Part shown: positions 1 through 8,018 of the stretch, piece by piece
Numbering within the stretch: the stretch's first letter is position 1
How the letters are laid out: each line of letters begins with the position of its first letter
Virus record (IMG/VR): IMGVR_UViG_3300031730_000013
Span: 1 to 40,118 of that record
Direction: 5' to 3' (one strand)
Source: a virus
Length of the DNA stretch: 40,118 bases
The notes under the pieces: model-generated
Databases searched by the model: none
Told to the model about the DNA's origin: nothing
Seen by the model: only the letters and a program-made list of their open reading frames with translations
Made by a program: the position numbers and the translations under genes

Positions 1-453
1 GAGGATCGGTCCCGACACGGCGCTGCTGTTCCAGTTGATGGCGAGCGGCCCGTTCTGATTGCCGACAGGTCCGCCGAGATCGACGAAGGCGAAGGCCGGC
101 TTGTTGGCCGCGGTGTCGTTGTAGATGACGCCGAAAGCGCCATTCGCAAAGCCGCCGGCATCCTGCGCCACAGATACCGAATTCGCCGCGAATGTCGGCA
201 CGTTCGCGACCTCTGTCCAGGTGACGCTCGCAAGCGTCACCGGTCCAGCATAGCCGGTGGCCAGCGCGACCTGATTGGCGCTTAGATCGGTGCCGCCGCC
301 GCTCGATCCCCAGAATGGATTCGCGATGTTGACCGTCAGCGCCGGCAAATTCGAGACGATGCCCAGCTTGACGGTATCCGCTGAAAAGTCGTGCTTCTTC
401 TTAAAGCCGTCGAGCAGGGCCTGCGCGAACCAATGAACGTCACCTCTTGCCAT
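1..453 (-). CDS. Phage structural protein, partial (3' end outside window)
   Basis: An open leftward frame of 151 codons begins with ATG at 453 and runs off the left edge. A good Shine-Dalgarno (GGAGAA) lies just upstream. The start reads MARGDVHWFAQALLDGFKKK, followed by Ala/Gly/Asn-rich, beta-looking sequence. It lies 12 nt after the 129-aa gene and two genes after the portal, so it is probably a virion or head-associated protein. I do not recognise the family. That it is coding is fairly sure (RBS, operon spacing, codon use); the function is inferred from position only. Confidence 0.6.
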   Translation of the reverse strand, partial: MARGDVHWFAQALLDGFKKKHDFSADTVKLGIVSNLPALTVNIANPFWGSSGGGTDLSANQVALATGYAGPVTLASVTWTEVANVPTFAANSVSVAQDAGGFANGAFGVIYNDTAANKPAFAFVDLGGPVGNQNGPLAINWNSSAVSGPIL

Positions 454-465
454 TTCGTTCTCCAG

Positions 466-855
466 TCAAATGTCGAATTGCGCTTCGTGTCGGAAGAGCT
501 CGATGTCGAGGTCCATGCCCTCGTAGAGTTGCCGGCCGTCCTGGCCGTTGATGGGCTCGACAACAACGTCGACACCCTTCCCGAGAGCTTGGCCGATGGT
601 CCCGGCAATCAGTGCGGATTCCCCGCCGGCAGGGATTGCCGCGAAGCTTGATGCGATGCCTGCGCGAGAGACGCGCCCTTGATCAAGAGAGCGGAAGACG
701 AAAGCGCTGTCGCCTTCGCGCTCCCAGTCCGACGGAAATGTTGCCTTGCCGAGCTCGCGGCCGTCCCCGTCGTAGATGACGTAGGCGCCGCCGACGAGCG
801 CCGCCGCAAGTGCGTCGCGTTGCAACTGCCGGCCTGCTTTCGTGAGCGTGCTCAT
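466..855 (-). CDS. Conserved phage protein of the portal operon (129 aa)
   Basis: The ATG at 855 overlaps the portal stop codon (ATGA), so the gene is translationally coupled to the portal. The 129-aa product starts MSTLTKAGRQLQRDALAAAL and contains a short predicted strand segment (GGAYVIYDGDGRELGKATFP). The C-terminus is acidic. It has no signal peptide or membrane segment. The frame stays open upstream inside the portal gene, but that part is an out-of-frame shadow. It is likely a small head or neck accessory protein; no family is recognised. Confidence 0.6.
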   Translation of the reverse strand: MSTLTKAGRQLQRDALAAALVGGAYVIYDGDGRELGKATFPSDWEREGDSAFVFRSLDQGRVSRAGIASSFAAIPAGGESALIAGTIGQALGKGVDVVVEPINGQDGRQLYEGMDLDIELFRHEAQFDI

Positions 856-2579
856 CTGATCTTCTCCAGCGCCTCGGCGATGTCGCGGACGTTGCTGTGT
901 TGGTCGCCGACCAAGCGGATCTCTCCGACCATCTTGCCGGTCACTGGATCCCGCCCCGCGGTGACGACCTTCGTCAATGGCGCCGGCGCGGCCTGGACGT
1001 TCGTCTCTCCGTAGACCTTGACGATCGGCGCCGGCTGCTGTGGGACCGTGATGAAGGTGTCTCCGGCCTGCGGTTGCGGCAGTGCCGCGAGAGCCTTCGC
1101 GAGCGCGTCTGCCTGGCGCGCCGGGTCGAGCAGCGCCAGGGCATCGGCCAGCATCTTCTCGGCGGCCGTCGGCTCGGGCTTCGTGGCTTTCGTGTCGCCG
1201 GCGACCGGGACCGTCCCACCCGGCGCGGTGCCGCCAGTAGCGCCAGCAGCACCCTTCGGCAGAATCGGTGTGCCGTCCGGATTCATGCCGGCCGGCACCG
1301 GCGTAGGCCATGCTTCCTCGCGCTGCTCCGGCGTCATCGCATCGCGGTCCAGATCCTCGCGGATCTCGTCCGGCGTCAGCGCCTCCAGGTCGCCATAGAT
1401 CTTGTGGATCTCGGCTTGCGCCTTCGGGTCGACGCGGTTGACGACCTTGAACTGGAACCGGAGGCCAGTAGCGCTGAGAAAACGCTGCACGAGCGTCGTC
1501 ATGTGCGATTCGATGAAGCGCAGGAGAGGCATCAAGCCCTCTTCCTTAGCGGTATCCGCCATCTGCTCGCCGCTCGCGCGGTTCACCTGCTTGATGAGCG
1601 CGGACGGCGAGATGCTGAAGGCGAAGCAGACGATTCGAGCAAGCCATTCGTCATACTCGTCCTTCAGGACCGCGTCTTTCGGAAACACGATCTTGTCGAG
1701 CGACGGAATGAAGCGCATCTTTCGTTTCTGCGCGCTGTTGCCCTCCATCAGCGAATCCCACCAAACCTGAAAGTCCTGGATCTGCTTTGAGGTCCATGTG
1801 GCCGGCACCTGAGCGAGCGCCTCTGGCACGTTGCCTGAGGTGTAGAAATCGAGTTGGCTCAATTGACGACGCATTGCGATGTTGACCGTCATCAGCACTT
1901 GCTCGACAGGGCTCAGGCCGTAGACGCGATTCGTGCGCGGGTTGCGCATGCGGTAGAACAACTGATCGCGAGAATAGTCACTGGCCGGAATGCCTTTTAG
2001 CACTTGCTGGTATGCAACGCTCGGCGGCAGCGGCGTGCGGCCACCGTCATCTAGCACGCGCTTGATCGTGGCCGGGTCGATCAATTCCAGCGCGTAGATG
2101 TCTCCTCCGCGAGTGGCGCGCGGGTAGATCACGATCGCGTCGAGCACGAGCAAATCTTCGAGCTGCATTCGCAGCCACTGCGGCCAGTCGTGTTCTTTGT
2201 CCGGCGACGAGAGGAAGTCGCTCACCCTCTCGATCTCGGCCTTGTACGCTTCCGCCGAATCGCCCTTCTTAACGGGCACGATCTCCCAATCGAAGGCCTC
2301 GATCTGGTCCTTGCGAGTCTCGATGACGAGCCGAAGTAGGTCGTACCCGTCAGCTATGCCACGGAGGTCGGCGAAGCCAATGGCCTCGCCCTCGCGCGGC
2401 TGGATGCGGAGATTGAACCCGACCGGATAGTCGAGGGCCCGGCCTTCGGTCTTGTCCTGCGCGAGAGGAGCGAGTGGTTGCGAAGGGCCGAAGAAGTTGT
2501 CGGGTCCGACGCCGCTGACGACGTATCGCACGCCCTGCATCAGCCGCTGGACCAGGCTCGGTTCGATGTTCGTGCCCAT
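852..2579 (-). CDS. Phage portal protein
   Basis: Portal proteins form the dodecameric ring at one capsid vertex through which DNA is packaged and ejected and to which the tail attaches. The sequence has the usual portal features: an N-terminal wing/clip region with the segment YDLLRLVIETRKDQIEAFDW, then the stem region around LIDPATIKRVLDDGG and NPRTNRVYGLSPVEQVLM, then a crown region near PSALIKQVNRASGEQM. The C-terminal 130 residues are Pro/Ala/Gly-rich and low in complexity. ATG at 2579 (MGTNIEPS) is my choice of start. An in-frame GTG at 2657 would add 26 basic residues and lies only 18 nt from a perfect palindrome. The gene is transcribed away from the protease and capsid genes, which is unusual for a head module. 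Confidence 0.85.
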   Translation of the reverse strand: MGTNIEPSLVQRLMQGVRYVVSGVGPDNFFGPSQPLAPLAQDKTEGRALDYPVGFNLRIQPREGEAIGFADLRGIADGYDLLRLVIETRKDQIEAFDWEIVPVKKGDSAEAYKAEIERVSDFLSSPDKEHDWPQWLRMQLEDLLVLDAIVIYPRATRGGDIYALELIDPATIKRVLDDGGRTPLPPSVAYQQVLKGIPASDYSRDQLFYRMRNPRTNRVYGLSPVEQVLMTVNIAMRRQLSQLDFYTSGNVPEALAQVPATWTSKQIQDFQVWWDSLMEGNSAQKRKMRFIPSLDKIVFPKDAVLKDEYDEWLARIVCFAFSISPSALIKQVNRASGEQMADTAKEEGLMPLLRFIESHMTTLVQRFLSATGLRFQFKVVNRVDPKAQAEIHKIYGDLEALTPDEIREDLDRDAMTPEQREEAWPTPVPAGMNPDGTPILPKGAAGATGGTAPGGTVPVAGDTKATKPEPTAAEKMLADALALLDPARQADALAKALAALPQPQAGDTFITVPQQPAPIVKVYGETNVQAAPAPLTKVVTAGRDPVTGKMVGEIRLVGDQHSNVRDIAEALEKIR

Positions 2580-2674
2580 CGTCTCGCGTGCTGCCACGGC
2601 CTGGGACCCCCGTTTATGCGGCGGCACCGCCGACCTTTGCGATTGTTTTCGCAGCACGGCATGGAAGCCCGATG

Positions 2675-2697
2675 CAAGTGGTAAGGCTTACCACTTG
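2675..2697. promoter_or_regulatory. Perfect 11-bp inverted repeat in the divergent head-gene promoter region
   Basis: The arms CAAGTGGTAAG and CTTACCACTTG flank a single central base (2686). The palindrome sits in the intergenic region between the leftward portal gene and the rightward protease gene. It has no loop or T-tract, so it looks like an operator for a dimeric regulator rather than a terminator. The same half-site CAAGTGGT recurs at 27774-27781 in the other divergent intergenic region. Binding by one of the two LuxR-type HTH proteins encoded in the window is possible but not shown. Confidence 0.55.
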
Positions 2698-2777
2698 GCC
2701 GCGCTCATCAGCGCAATCGCGCTTGAAAATTCGCCGCGAATGTTGTCAGCCATCCCGCCCTCATCGGAGCGTCGCCC

Positions 2778-4457
2778 ATGAAGCTCTTCGCGCAGATCCG
2801 CAAGGTCGATGAGGCGAAGCGCCTGGTCTTCGGCCGGGCCGCCGAGGAAGCGGTCGACAAGGCCGACGAGATCATGGACTACGCGTCCAGCCGGCCGCAC
2901 TTCGAGAAATGGTCGGCCGACATCGCCGCGGATACCGACGGCAAGAGCCTCGGAAACGTGCGCGCCATGCACGGCAAGGTCGCCGCCGGCAAGCTGACCG
3001 GCATCGACTTCTCGGACAGCGATCGCGCGGTAGACGTGTGCGCGAAGGTCGTCGACGACAACGAGTGGAACAAGGTGCTCGAAGGGGTCTACACCGGCTT
3101 CAGCATCGGCGGCAGCTACTCGAACCGGAAGGTCGAGAAGATCGACGACCGCAGCATCACGCGCTACACCGCGATCCCGACCGAGATCAGCCTCGTCGAC
3201 CGGCCGTGCATGCCGGGCGCGAAGTTCTTCGAGGTCCAGAAGGCCGATGGCAGCCTCGCGAAGGTGGACTTCAAGCCGGCCGAGCCGGAGCCGGTCGACG
3301 TCACCGGCACGCCGGACGAGGTCGCCGAGCTCGGCAAGGCGATGAACGAGCTCGGGCTCTCCGTCACGCAGGTGATCGAGAAGATCAAGGCGCGCGGCGA
3401 TGTGACGCCGGGCGAAAAGAATGCCGCTGTCGCGAACTACGGCGACGTGACCTACGCCGACGAGGCCAACAAGAAGTACCCGCTCGACTCCGCGGAGCAT
3501 GTGCGCGCGGCGGCGAGCTACTTCGGGAAGTCCGCCAACCGCAGCAAGTACAGCGCCGCCGATCAGGAGAAGATCGACGCGAAGATCGGTGCCGCCAAAA
3601 AGAAACTCGGCGTCGGTGAAGACGCCGAGAAGGCGGAGATCGCGCTGACACTGCGCAAGGGACTGTACACCTGCGGGGCGCTCGCCAACCTGCTCGCGCA
3701 GATCGAGTACATCAAGAGCTCGGTCGAGTACGAAGCCGAGATGGAAGGCGACGGTTCCGCGCTCGGCGGTCGCATCACGCAATGGCTCGCCGACGGCGGA
3801 TCGATCCTGACGGACATGGTCGCCGAAGAGGTCGCCGAAGCGACCGCGGCGAAGGGCGACACGGCCGCCGTGATGGCGCTCGCCGAGCGCGCCGGCGCGC
3901 TGCAGAAGGCGCTCATCCTGGATCTCGCCAAGGTCGGGGCGCGCAACAGTGCCGCCGATCAGAAGCGCATCCAGGAGATGCACGACCACTCGGCCGCCCT
4001 CGGGGCGAAGTGCGCCGCTGGCGATGCCGCTGCCGAAAAGGCCGCGAAGGTCGAGGCCGCGCGCGCGCTCCTGAAGGCAAGGGTCGCCGATCCGGACGCG
4101 CTGGCCGCCAAGACAGGCGACGAGATCCTGAAGCTCGCCGAGGCACTGCCGAAGGCCGAAGACGCGAAGCTCGAAAAGCTGATCGCCGAGACCATCGCCC
4201 CGCTGCAGAAGGCGCTTGACGCCGCGGCCGTGCGGATCAAGCAACTTGAAGACCAGCCGGCGCCGGCCCGCGTCTCGTTGCGCGCCGTTTCGAAGGCGGC
4301 CGACGTGATCGAAGACCCGCTCGCCAAGGTGACGCCAGACAAGCCGGCGCCGGTCGTCGACTCGCACGGCGAAGAGCACGAGGCTGCAAGCCTCATCAAA
4401 TCCCTGCATGCGCGGGGCGGTGTCTCGATGACGCTGCCGGCTGCGTTGCGTCCTTGA
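2778..4457 (+). CDS. Prohead protease (XkdF-like) fused to scaffold, with DUF6582-like insert
   Basis: The N-terminal ~150 residues look like a phage capsid-maturation serine protease of the XkdF/prohead type. Candidate catalytic residues are His65 (in VRAMHGKV), Ser109 (in GFSIGG) and Glu136 (in TEISLVD). Residues ~210-280 match my memory of DUF6582 (KKYPLDSAEHVRAAASYF, then a Lys-rich helix). The C-terminal half is long, Ala/Lys/Glu-rich and predicted coiled coil, as expected of a scaffold. At 559 aa it is long for a protease alone, which supports a fusion. The start has a GGAGCG Shine-Dalgarno. The capsid gene follows after 46 nt. In such phages the protease cleaves the scaffold and the capsid protein during maturation. 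Confidence 0.8.
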   Translation: MKLFAQIRKVDEAKRLVFGRAAEEAVDKADEIMDYASSRPHFEKWSADIAADTDGKSLGNVRAMHGKVAAGKLTGIDFSDSDRAVDVCAKVVDDNEWNKVLEGVYTGFSIGGSYSNRKVEKIDDRSITRYTAIPTEISLVDRPCMPGAKFFEVQKADGSLAKVDFKPAEPEPVDVTGTPDEVAELGKAMNELGLSVTQVIEKIKARGDVTPGEKNAAVANYGDVTYADEANKKYPLDSAEHVRAAASYFGKSANRSKYSAADQEKIDAKIGAAKKKLGVGEDAEKAEIALTLRKGLYTCGALANLLAQIEYIKSSVEYEAEMEGDGSALGGRITQWLADGGSILTDMVAEEVAEATAAKGDTAAVMALAERAGALQKALILDLAKVGARNSAADQKRIQEMHDHSAALGAKCAAGDAAAEKAAKVEAARALLKARVADPDALAAKTGDEILKLAEALPKAEDAKLEKLIAETIAPLQKALDAAAVRIKQLEDQPAPARVSLRAVSKAADVIEDPLAKVTPDKPAPVVDSHGEEHEAASLIKSLHARGGVSMTLPAALRP

Positions 4458-4503
4458 GCAACCTCCCAACCCTGGCCCAGTCATCCGACACGGAGACCGA
4501 ACC

Positions 4504-6030
4504 ATGAATGCTGCCGTCACTGCCGAAACCCTCGCCCTCATCAAGGCGGCGCAGGGCACGCCGAACGCCGATCTCGCGAAGGCATGGACGCAGAGCGCCT
4601 CGGCGATCAGCGGTATCACCGCCTACGACCTCGAAGCGCCTTCGAAGAAGCTCTACCCTGTCATCACGCCGCTGCGCAACGAGACGCCGCGCGTCAGCGC
4701 GAAGGGCGGCATCCAGGCGAACTGGCGCGCCGTCACCGGCGTGAACACCAACAAGACCCCGCTGGGCCTGAGCGAAGGCAACCGCGGCGGTGTGATGGCG
4801 ACGACAACGGCCGACTACACGGCGGCCTATCGCGGCTTCGGCCTGGACGACTACGTGACGCTCGAAGCCGACTACTCCGGCGAGGGCTTCGAAGACGTGA
4901 AGGCGCTCGCCGTCGAGGGCTTGCTGCGCTCGGTGATGATCGGCGAGGAGCGCATGATCCTCGGCGGCAACAACGGCCTGGCGCTCGGCAACACGCCGGC
5001 GCCGACGCTGACCTCCGCCGCAACCGGCGGCGCGCTGACCGGCAACGTCTCCTACGGCGTCGCCTGTGTCGCGCTCACGATGGACGGCTACTACCGCGCG
5101 GCCGTCACCGGTGGCGTCGTGCAGACGATCGCGCGCGTCAGCGCCGGGCCAAGCAGCAATACCGACACGGTCAACGGCGGCACCGCGCGCCCATCGGCGC
5201 AAGCGAACGTCACCTCGGCGGCCAGCGCCAACGTCTCGACGATCTCGGCTTCGGTCACGGCCGTCGCCGGCGCCGTCGCATACGCGTGGTTCTGGGGCCT
5301 GGCCGCCGGCAACTTGACGCTGGGCGCCGTCACGACCATCAACAGCGTGCTGATCGCCGCGGCCGCAGCCGGCACCACCGTATCGCCGGGGCAGTCGAAC
5401 TACAACGCGCTGACCCTGACCGACTTCAGCCGCGACTCGCTCGTCTTCGACGGCTTGATCACCTTCGCATCGCAGTCCTCGCTCGGCGCCTATCAGAAGA
5501 CGCAGGCGACTGGCACGCCGGGCACTGGCACGCCGCTGACGCCGGACGGCAAGGGCGGCGTCGTCGAGATCGACACGGCGCTGAAATCGTTCTGGGACGT
5601 CTACCGGTTGTCGCCGACCACGCTGTGGGTCAACTCGCAGGAAATGGGCGCGATCTCGGCGGCCACCGCGAATGCGTCGACGACCGGCGCGCAGCGCATC
5701 GTCTTCGCCACCGAGCCGGGCAAGGTCATCGGCGGCGCGGTGATCACGCGCAGCTACCTGAACAAGTACTCGATGGACGGCAACACCGAGCTCCAGATCA
5801 GGCTGCACCCGAACATGCCGCCCGGCACGATGCTGTTCACCACCTCGCGCCTGCCGTACCCGCTGAGCAACGTCACGAACGTGCTGCAGATGCGCATGCG
5901 GCGCGACTACTACCAGGTGCAGTGGCCGATGGTGACGCGCAAGTACGAGTACGGCGTCTATGCCGACGGCGTCCTGCAGAACTACTTCCCGCCGAGCCAG
6001 GGCCTGATCACCAACATCGGCGCAAGCTGA
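4504..6030 (+). CDS. Major capsid protein with internal Ig/Fn3-like insertion
   Basis: A 508-aa protein directly downstream of the protease/scaffold. The N-terminal ~170 residues and the C-terminal ~180 residues (WVNSQEMGAIS, LHPNMPPGTMLFTTSRLPYP, MRRDYYQVQWP) look like HK97-fold capsid sequence. Between them, residues ~175-300 are Thr/Ser/Ala/Val-rich and end AGAVAYAWFWG...TTINSV, as in Ig-like or fibronectin-III-like surface domains inserted in capsid proteins. Such domains sit on the capsid surface and may bind glycans or mucus. The function rests on position and general resemblance. Confidence 0.8.
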   Translation: MNAAVTAETLALIKAAQGTPNADLAKAWTQSASAISGITAYDLEAPSKKLYPVITPLRNETPRVSAKGGIQANWRAVTGVNTNKTPLGLSEGNRGGVMATTTADYTAAYRGFGLDDYVTLEADYSGEGFEDVKALAVEGLLRSVMIGEERMILGGNNGLALGNTPAPTLTSAATGGALTGNVSYGVACVALTMDGYYRAAVTGGVVQTIARVSAGPSSNTDTVNGGTARPSAQANVTSAASANVSTISASVTAVAGAVAYAWFWGLAAGNLTLGAVTTINSVLIAAAAAGTTVSPGQSNYNALTLTDFSRDSLVFDGLITFASQSSLGAYQKTQATGTPGTGTPLTPDGKGGVVEIDTALKSFWDVYRLSPTTLWVNSQEMGAISAATANASTTGAQRIVFATEPGKVIGGAVITRSYLNKYSMDGNTELQIRLHPNMPPGTMLFTTSRLPYPLSNVTNVLQMRMRRDYYQVQWPMVTRKYEYGVYADGVLQNYFPPSQGLITNIGAS

Positions 6031-6060
6031 TCGGGCGCGACACCTGACGAGGCAGCATCG

Positions 6061-6080
6061 CGCGGGGCTTCGGCCCCGCG
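6061..6080 (+). terminator. GC-rich hairpin after the major capsid gene
   Basis: CGCGGGGC-TTCG-GCCCCGCG forms an 8-bp stem with a stable UUCG-type tetraloop. It lies 31 nt after the capsid stop and before the next gene. It lacks a strong T-tract, so it is more likely a partial terminator or an mRNA-stabilising hairpin that raises capsid expression relative to downstream genes. Confidence 0.55.
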
Positions 6081-6113
6081 TCTCCATCAGCAGCGGCACA
6101 AGGAGCCCAGGGC

Positions 6114-6302
6114 ATGAACCAGTTCCCGCAAGAGTCGATGGTCCCATTGCAGATTCCGGCCGGCATGGGCTCAAGCATTTCGATTGGCGGCTTCTCGCTG
6201 CAGGCCGACGAGGAAGGTCTCGTCGTCGTGCCGAAGGATCTCGCGGCCGAGCTCAAGGCGCACGGGCTGACCGAGCCGAAGCCGAAGATCAAGAAGCCCT
6301 GA
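6114..6302 (+). CDS. Small head-module protein (62 aa)
   Basis: A 62-aa product (MNQFPQESMVPLQIPAGMGS...) ending in a Lys/Pro-rich tail (EPKPKIKKP). It has a good AGGAGC Shine-Dalgarno. It lies between the major capsid gene and the first head-tail connector, where many siphophages carry a small unknown protein. The sequence has no cysteine, no membrane segment and no recognised domain. Confidence 0.6.
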   Translation: MNQFPQESMVPLQIPAGMGSSISIGGFSLQADEEGLVVVPKDLAAELKAHGLTEPKPKIKKP

Positions 6303-6320
6303 CCGGAAGACGCCGCTGCC

Positions 6321-7088
6321 GTGAACTTGACGACCGTCCTCGCCGTGAAGCAGTTCCTTGCGATCACCCAGTCGGGCAGCGATGCGCTGATCGCCTCGCT
6401 GATCGCGCGCGAGTCCGGGCAGATCCGGAGCTACACGCAGCGGCCTTTCCCGATCATCACGCAGACCGCGCGCCGGCTGAACGGCACCGGAACCTGCATG
6501 CTGACGCTGCCCGACCAGCCGATCCTGACGATCGACTACCTCGCGATCAACGGCGTCGAGGTGCTGGCGGCGACGAGTGAGACGGGCCCTGGCTACCGCT
6601 TCGACGAGACCACGCTGTACCTGCAGGGCGGCGCGCGCTTCCCGATGGCGCGACAGAACGTGGTCTGCAGTTGGACCGCCGGCTACCGGCAAGAGATCGA
6701 CGCGACGGTGCCGGCGGCGAACGTGCCTCTGTGGATCCAGGACCCGGGATCGCCGGCGTTGATCTACGGCATCGTGAACAGCGCGAACGGCAGCGCCTTC
6801 GCCGCGACATCGAACGTACCGCAGCCGGGCGAGTACAGCTTCAACGCGCCGCAGTTGACCTTCAACGCGGCCGATGCCGGCACCGCGATCTCCATCGACG
6901 CAGCCTACATCCCGCCGCCGGTCGAGCAGGCGTGCATCGAGATGGTCGGCATCGACCTCAAGGCGCGCGACAACCTCGGCATCAAGAGCAAGACGCTCGC
7001 CAACGAGACGATCAGCTACGACGGCAAGGGCATGAACGACAGCGTCAAGGAACAACTCAACCCGTTCCGCAGGATGGCGCCGGTATGA
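6321..7088 (+). CDS. Head-tail connector (gp6-like adaptor)
   Basis: A 255-aa protein with a GTG start. The N-terminus (TTVLAVKQFLAITQSGSDALIASLIARESGQIRSYTQRPF) is the all-helical pattern of connector proteins of the HK97 gp6/SPP1 gp15 type, which sit under the portal. The central region (residues ~60-200) is an unusual beta-rich insertion. The C-terminal helix (QACIEMVGIDLKARDNLG) returns to connector-like sequence. Position after the capsid gene and the overlap (ATGA) with the next tail-completion gene fit the call. Confidence 0.7.
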   Translation: MNLTTVLAVKQFLAITQSGSDALIASLIARESGQIRSYTQRPFPIITQTARRLNGTGTCMLTLPDQPILTIDYLAINGVEVLAATSETGPGYRFDETTLYLQGGARFPMARQNVVCSWTAGYRQEIDATVPAANVPLWIQDPGSPALIYGIVNSANGSAFAATSNVPQPGEYSFNAPQLTFNAADAGTAISIDAAYIPPPVEQACIEMVGIDLKARDNLGIKSKTLANETISYDGKGMNDSVKEQLNPFRRMAPV

Positions 7089-7546
7089 GCGACGGCCTCA
7101 TCGTCGACATCCGCGCAGAGACCTTTCTGGCCAGCCTGCGCGGCGCGGCCGATCGCCTGGCTGCGAATCTGTTCCGAGCCGTCACCCGGCTGTCGATCGA
7201 GATCCAAACCGCTATCAAGCGCAAGCTCGCTGGCGAGGTGCTGCACACCCGCACCGGCACGCTGCGCCGATCGATCAATCGCCTCGTCACGCAGGACTCG
7301 CACGGCGTCGTCGCGACCGAGGGCACGAACGTGCGCTATGCCGCGGTGCACGAGTACGGGTTCAACGGGCAGGTGACCGTCGGCTCGCACGTTCGCAAAC
7401 TAGCGAGCGGTGGCACGGCCAACGTGCGCCAGCACGCGCGCACGATGGTGATGCCGGAGCGGTCCTTCCTGCGCTCGACGCTGGCGGAGTTCCGACCCCG
7501 CATCCAGAGCGAGCTGCGCGCCGCCGCGCTTGAGGCGCTGCGATGA
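7085..7546 (+). CDS. Tail-completion/neck protein (HK97 gp10-like)
   Basis: A 153-aa product starting MSDGLIVDIRAETFLASLRG at an ATG that overlaps the connector stop. The pattern of a helical N-terminus, then HTRTGTLRRSINRL, NVRYAAVHEYGFNG and the C-terminal MPERSFLRSTL, is typical of HK97 gp10-like/virion morphogenesis proteins, which join the head to the tail. Its place between the connector and the tail terminator supports the call. Confidence 0.8.
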   Translation: MSDGLIVDIRAETFLASLRGAADRLAANLFRAVTRLSIEIQTAIKRKLAGEVLHTRTGTLRRSINRLVTQDSHGVVATEGTNVRYAAVHEYGFNGQVTVGSHVRKLASGGTANVRQHARTMVMPERSFLRSTLAEFRPRIQSELRAAALEALR

Positions 7547-8001
7547 CGCGCGAACCGATCTATGCCGCCGTCTTCGCATTCTTCGCCGCGCTGACGATCG
7601 GTGGCTCGCCGGCCTTTCTCACCGCGACGCGCAAGCTAGCCACCTGGGAAGACGTGGAGCCTGAGGCGCAACCGGCGCTGCTGATGCGCCAGGTGAGCGA
7701 GAACGCGAACTATCGCAAGGGCCTGCCGACGATATGGACATGCCAGATCGTGCTGCTGCTCTACGTCAAGACACAGGCCCAGAACGTGCCGGATGTCGTG
7801 CCTTCGGTCGTCCTGAACCCGCTTCTCGACGCGATCGAGGCCGCGGTGATCGGCGGCATGGATGATCCGAGCAGCCTGTCGGCCACGCTCGGCGGTCTTG
7901 TCTCACACTGCGCCATCAAAGGCGACGTCCAGTATTTCGAGGGCACGCTCGGTGACGACGCCGTCGTTGCGGTGCCGATCGAGTTCCTCACGAGTCCCTG
8001 A
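7543..8001 (+). CDS. Tail terminator-like minor tail protein
   Basis: 152 aa, overlapping the upstream gene by ATGA. The N-terminus (MTREPIYAAVFAFFAAL) and the beta-rich C-terminal half (VQYFEGTLGDDAVVAVPIEF) resemble lambda gpU-type tail terminators, which cap the tail tube once it reaches full length. Its position just before the tail tube gene is the usual one. Confidence 0.65.
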   Translation: MTREPIYAAVFAFFAALTIGGSPAFLTATRKLATWEDVEPEAQPALLMRQVSENANYRKGLPTIWTCQIVLLLYVKTQAQNVPDVVPSVVLNPLLDAIEAAVIGGMDDPSSLSATLGGLVSHCAIKGDVQYFEGTLGDDAVVAVPIEFLTSP

Positions 8002-8018
8002 GCACCAGGAGAACAGCG

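Noticed and set aside
2688-4619. Very long leftward open frame (643 codons) over the protease gene
   Set aside because: It is antisense to a well-supported protease/scaffold gene; long open antisense frames are normal in GC-rich DNA, and the product is Arg/Asp/Leu-rich with no family pattern.
4396-6174. Leftward 592-codon frame and rightward 487-codon frame over the capsid gene
   Set aside because: Both are shadows of the major capsid gene with Arg-rich, low-complexity products.
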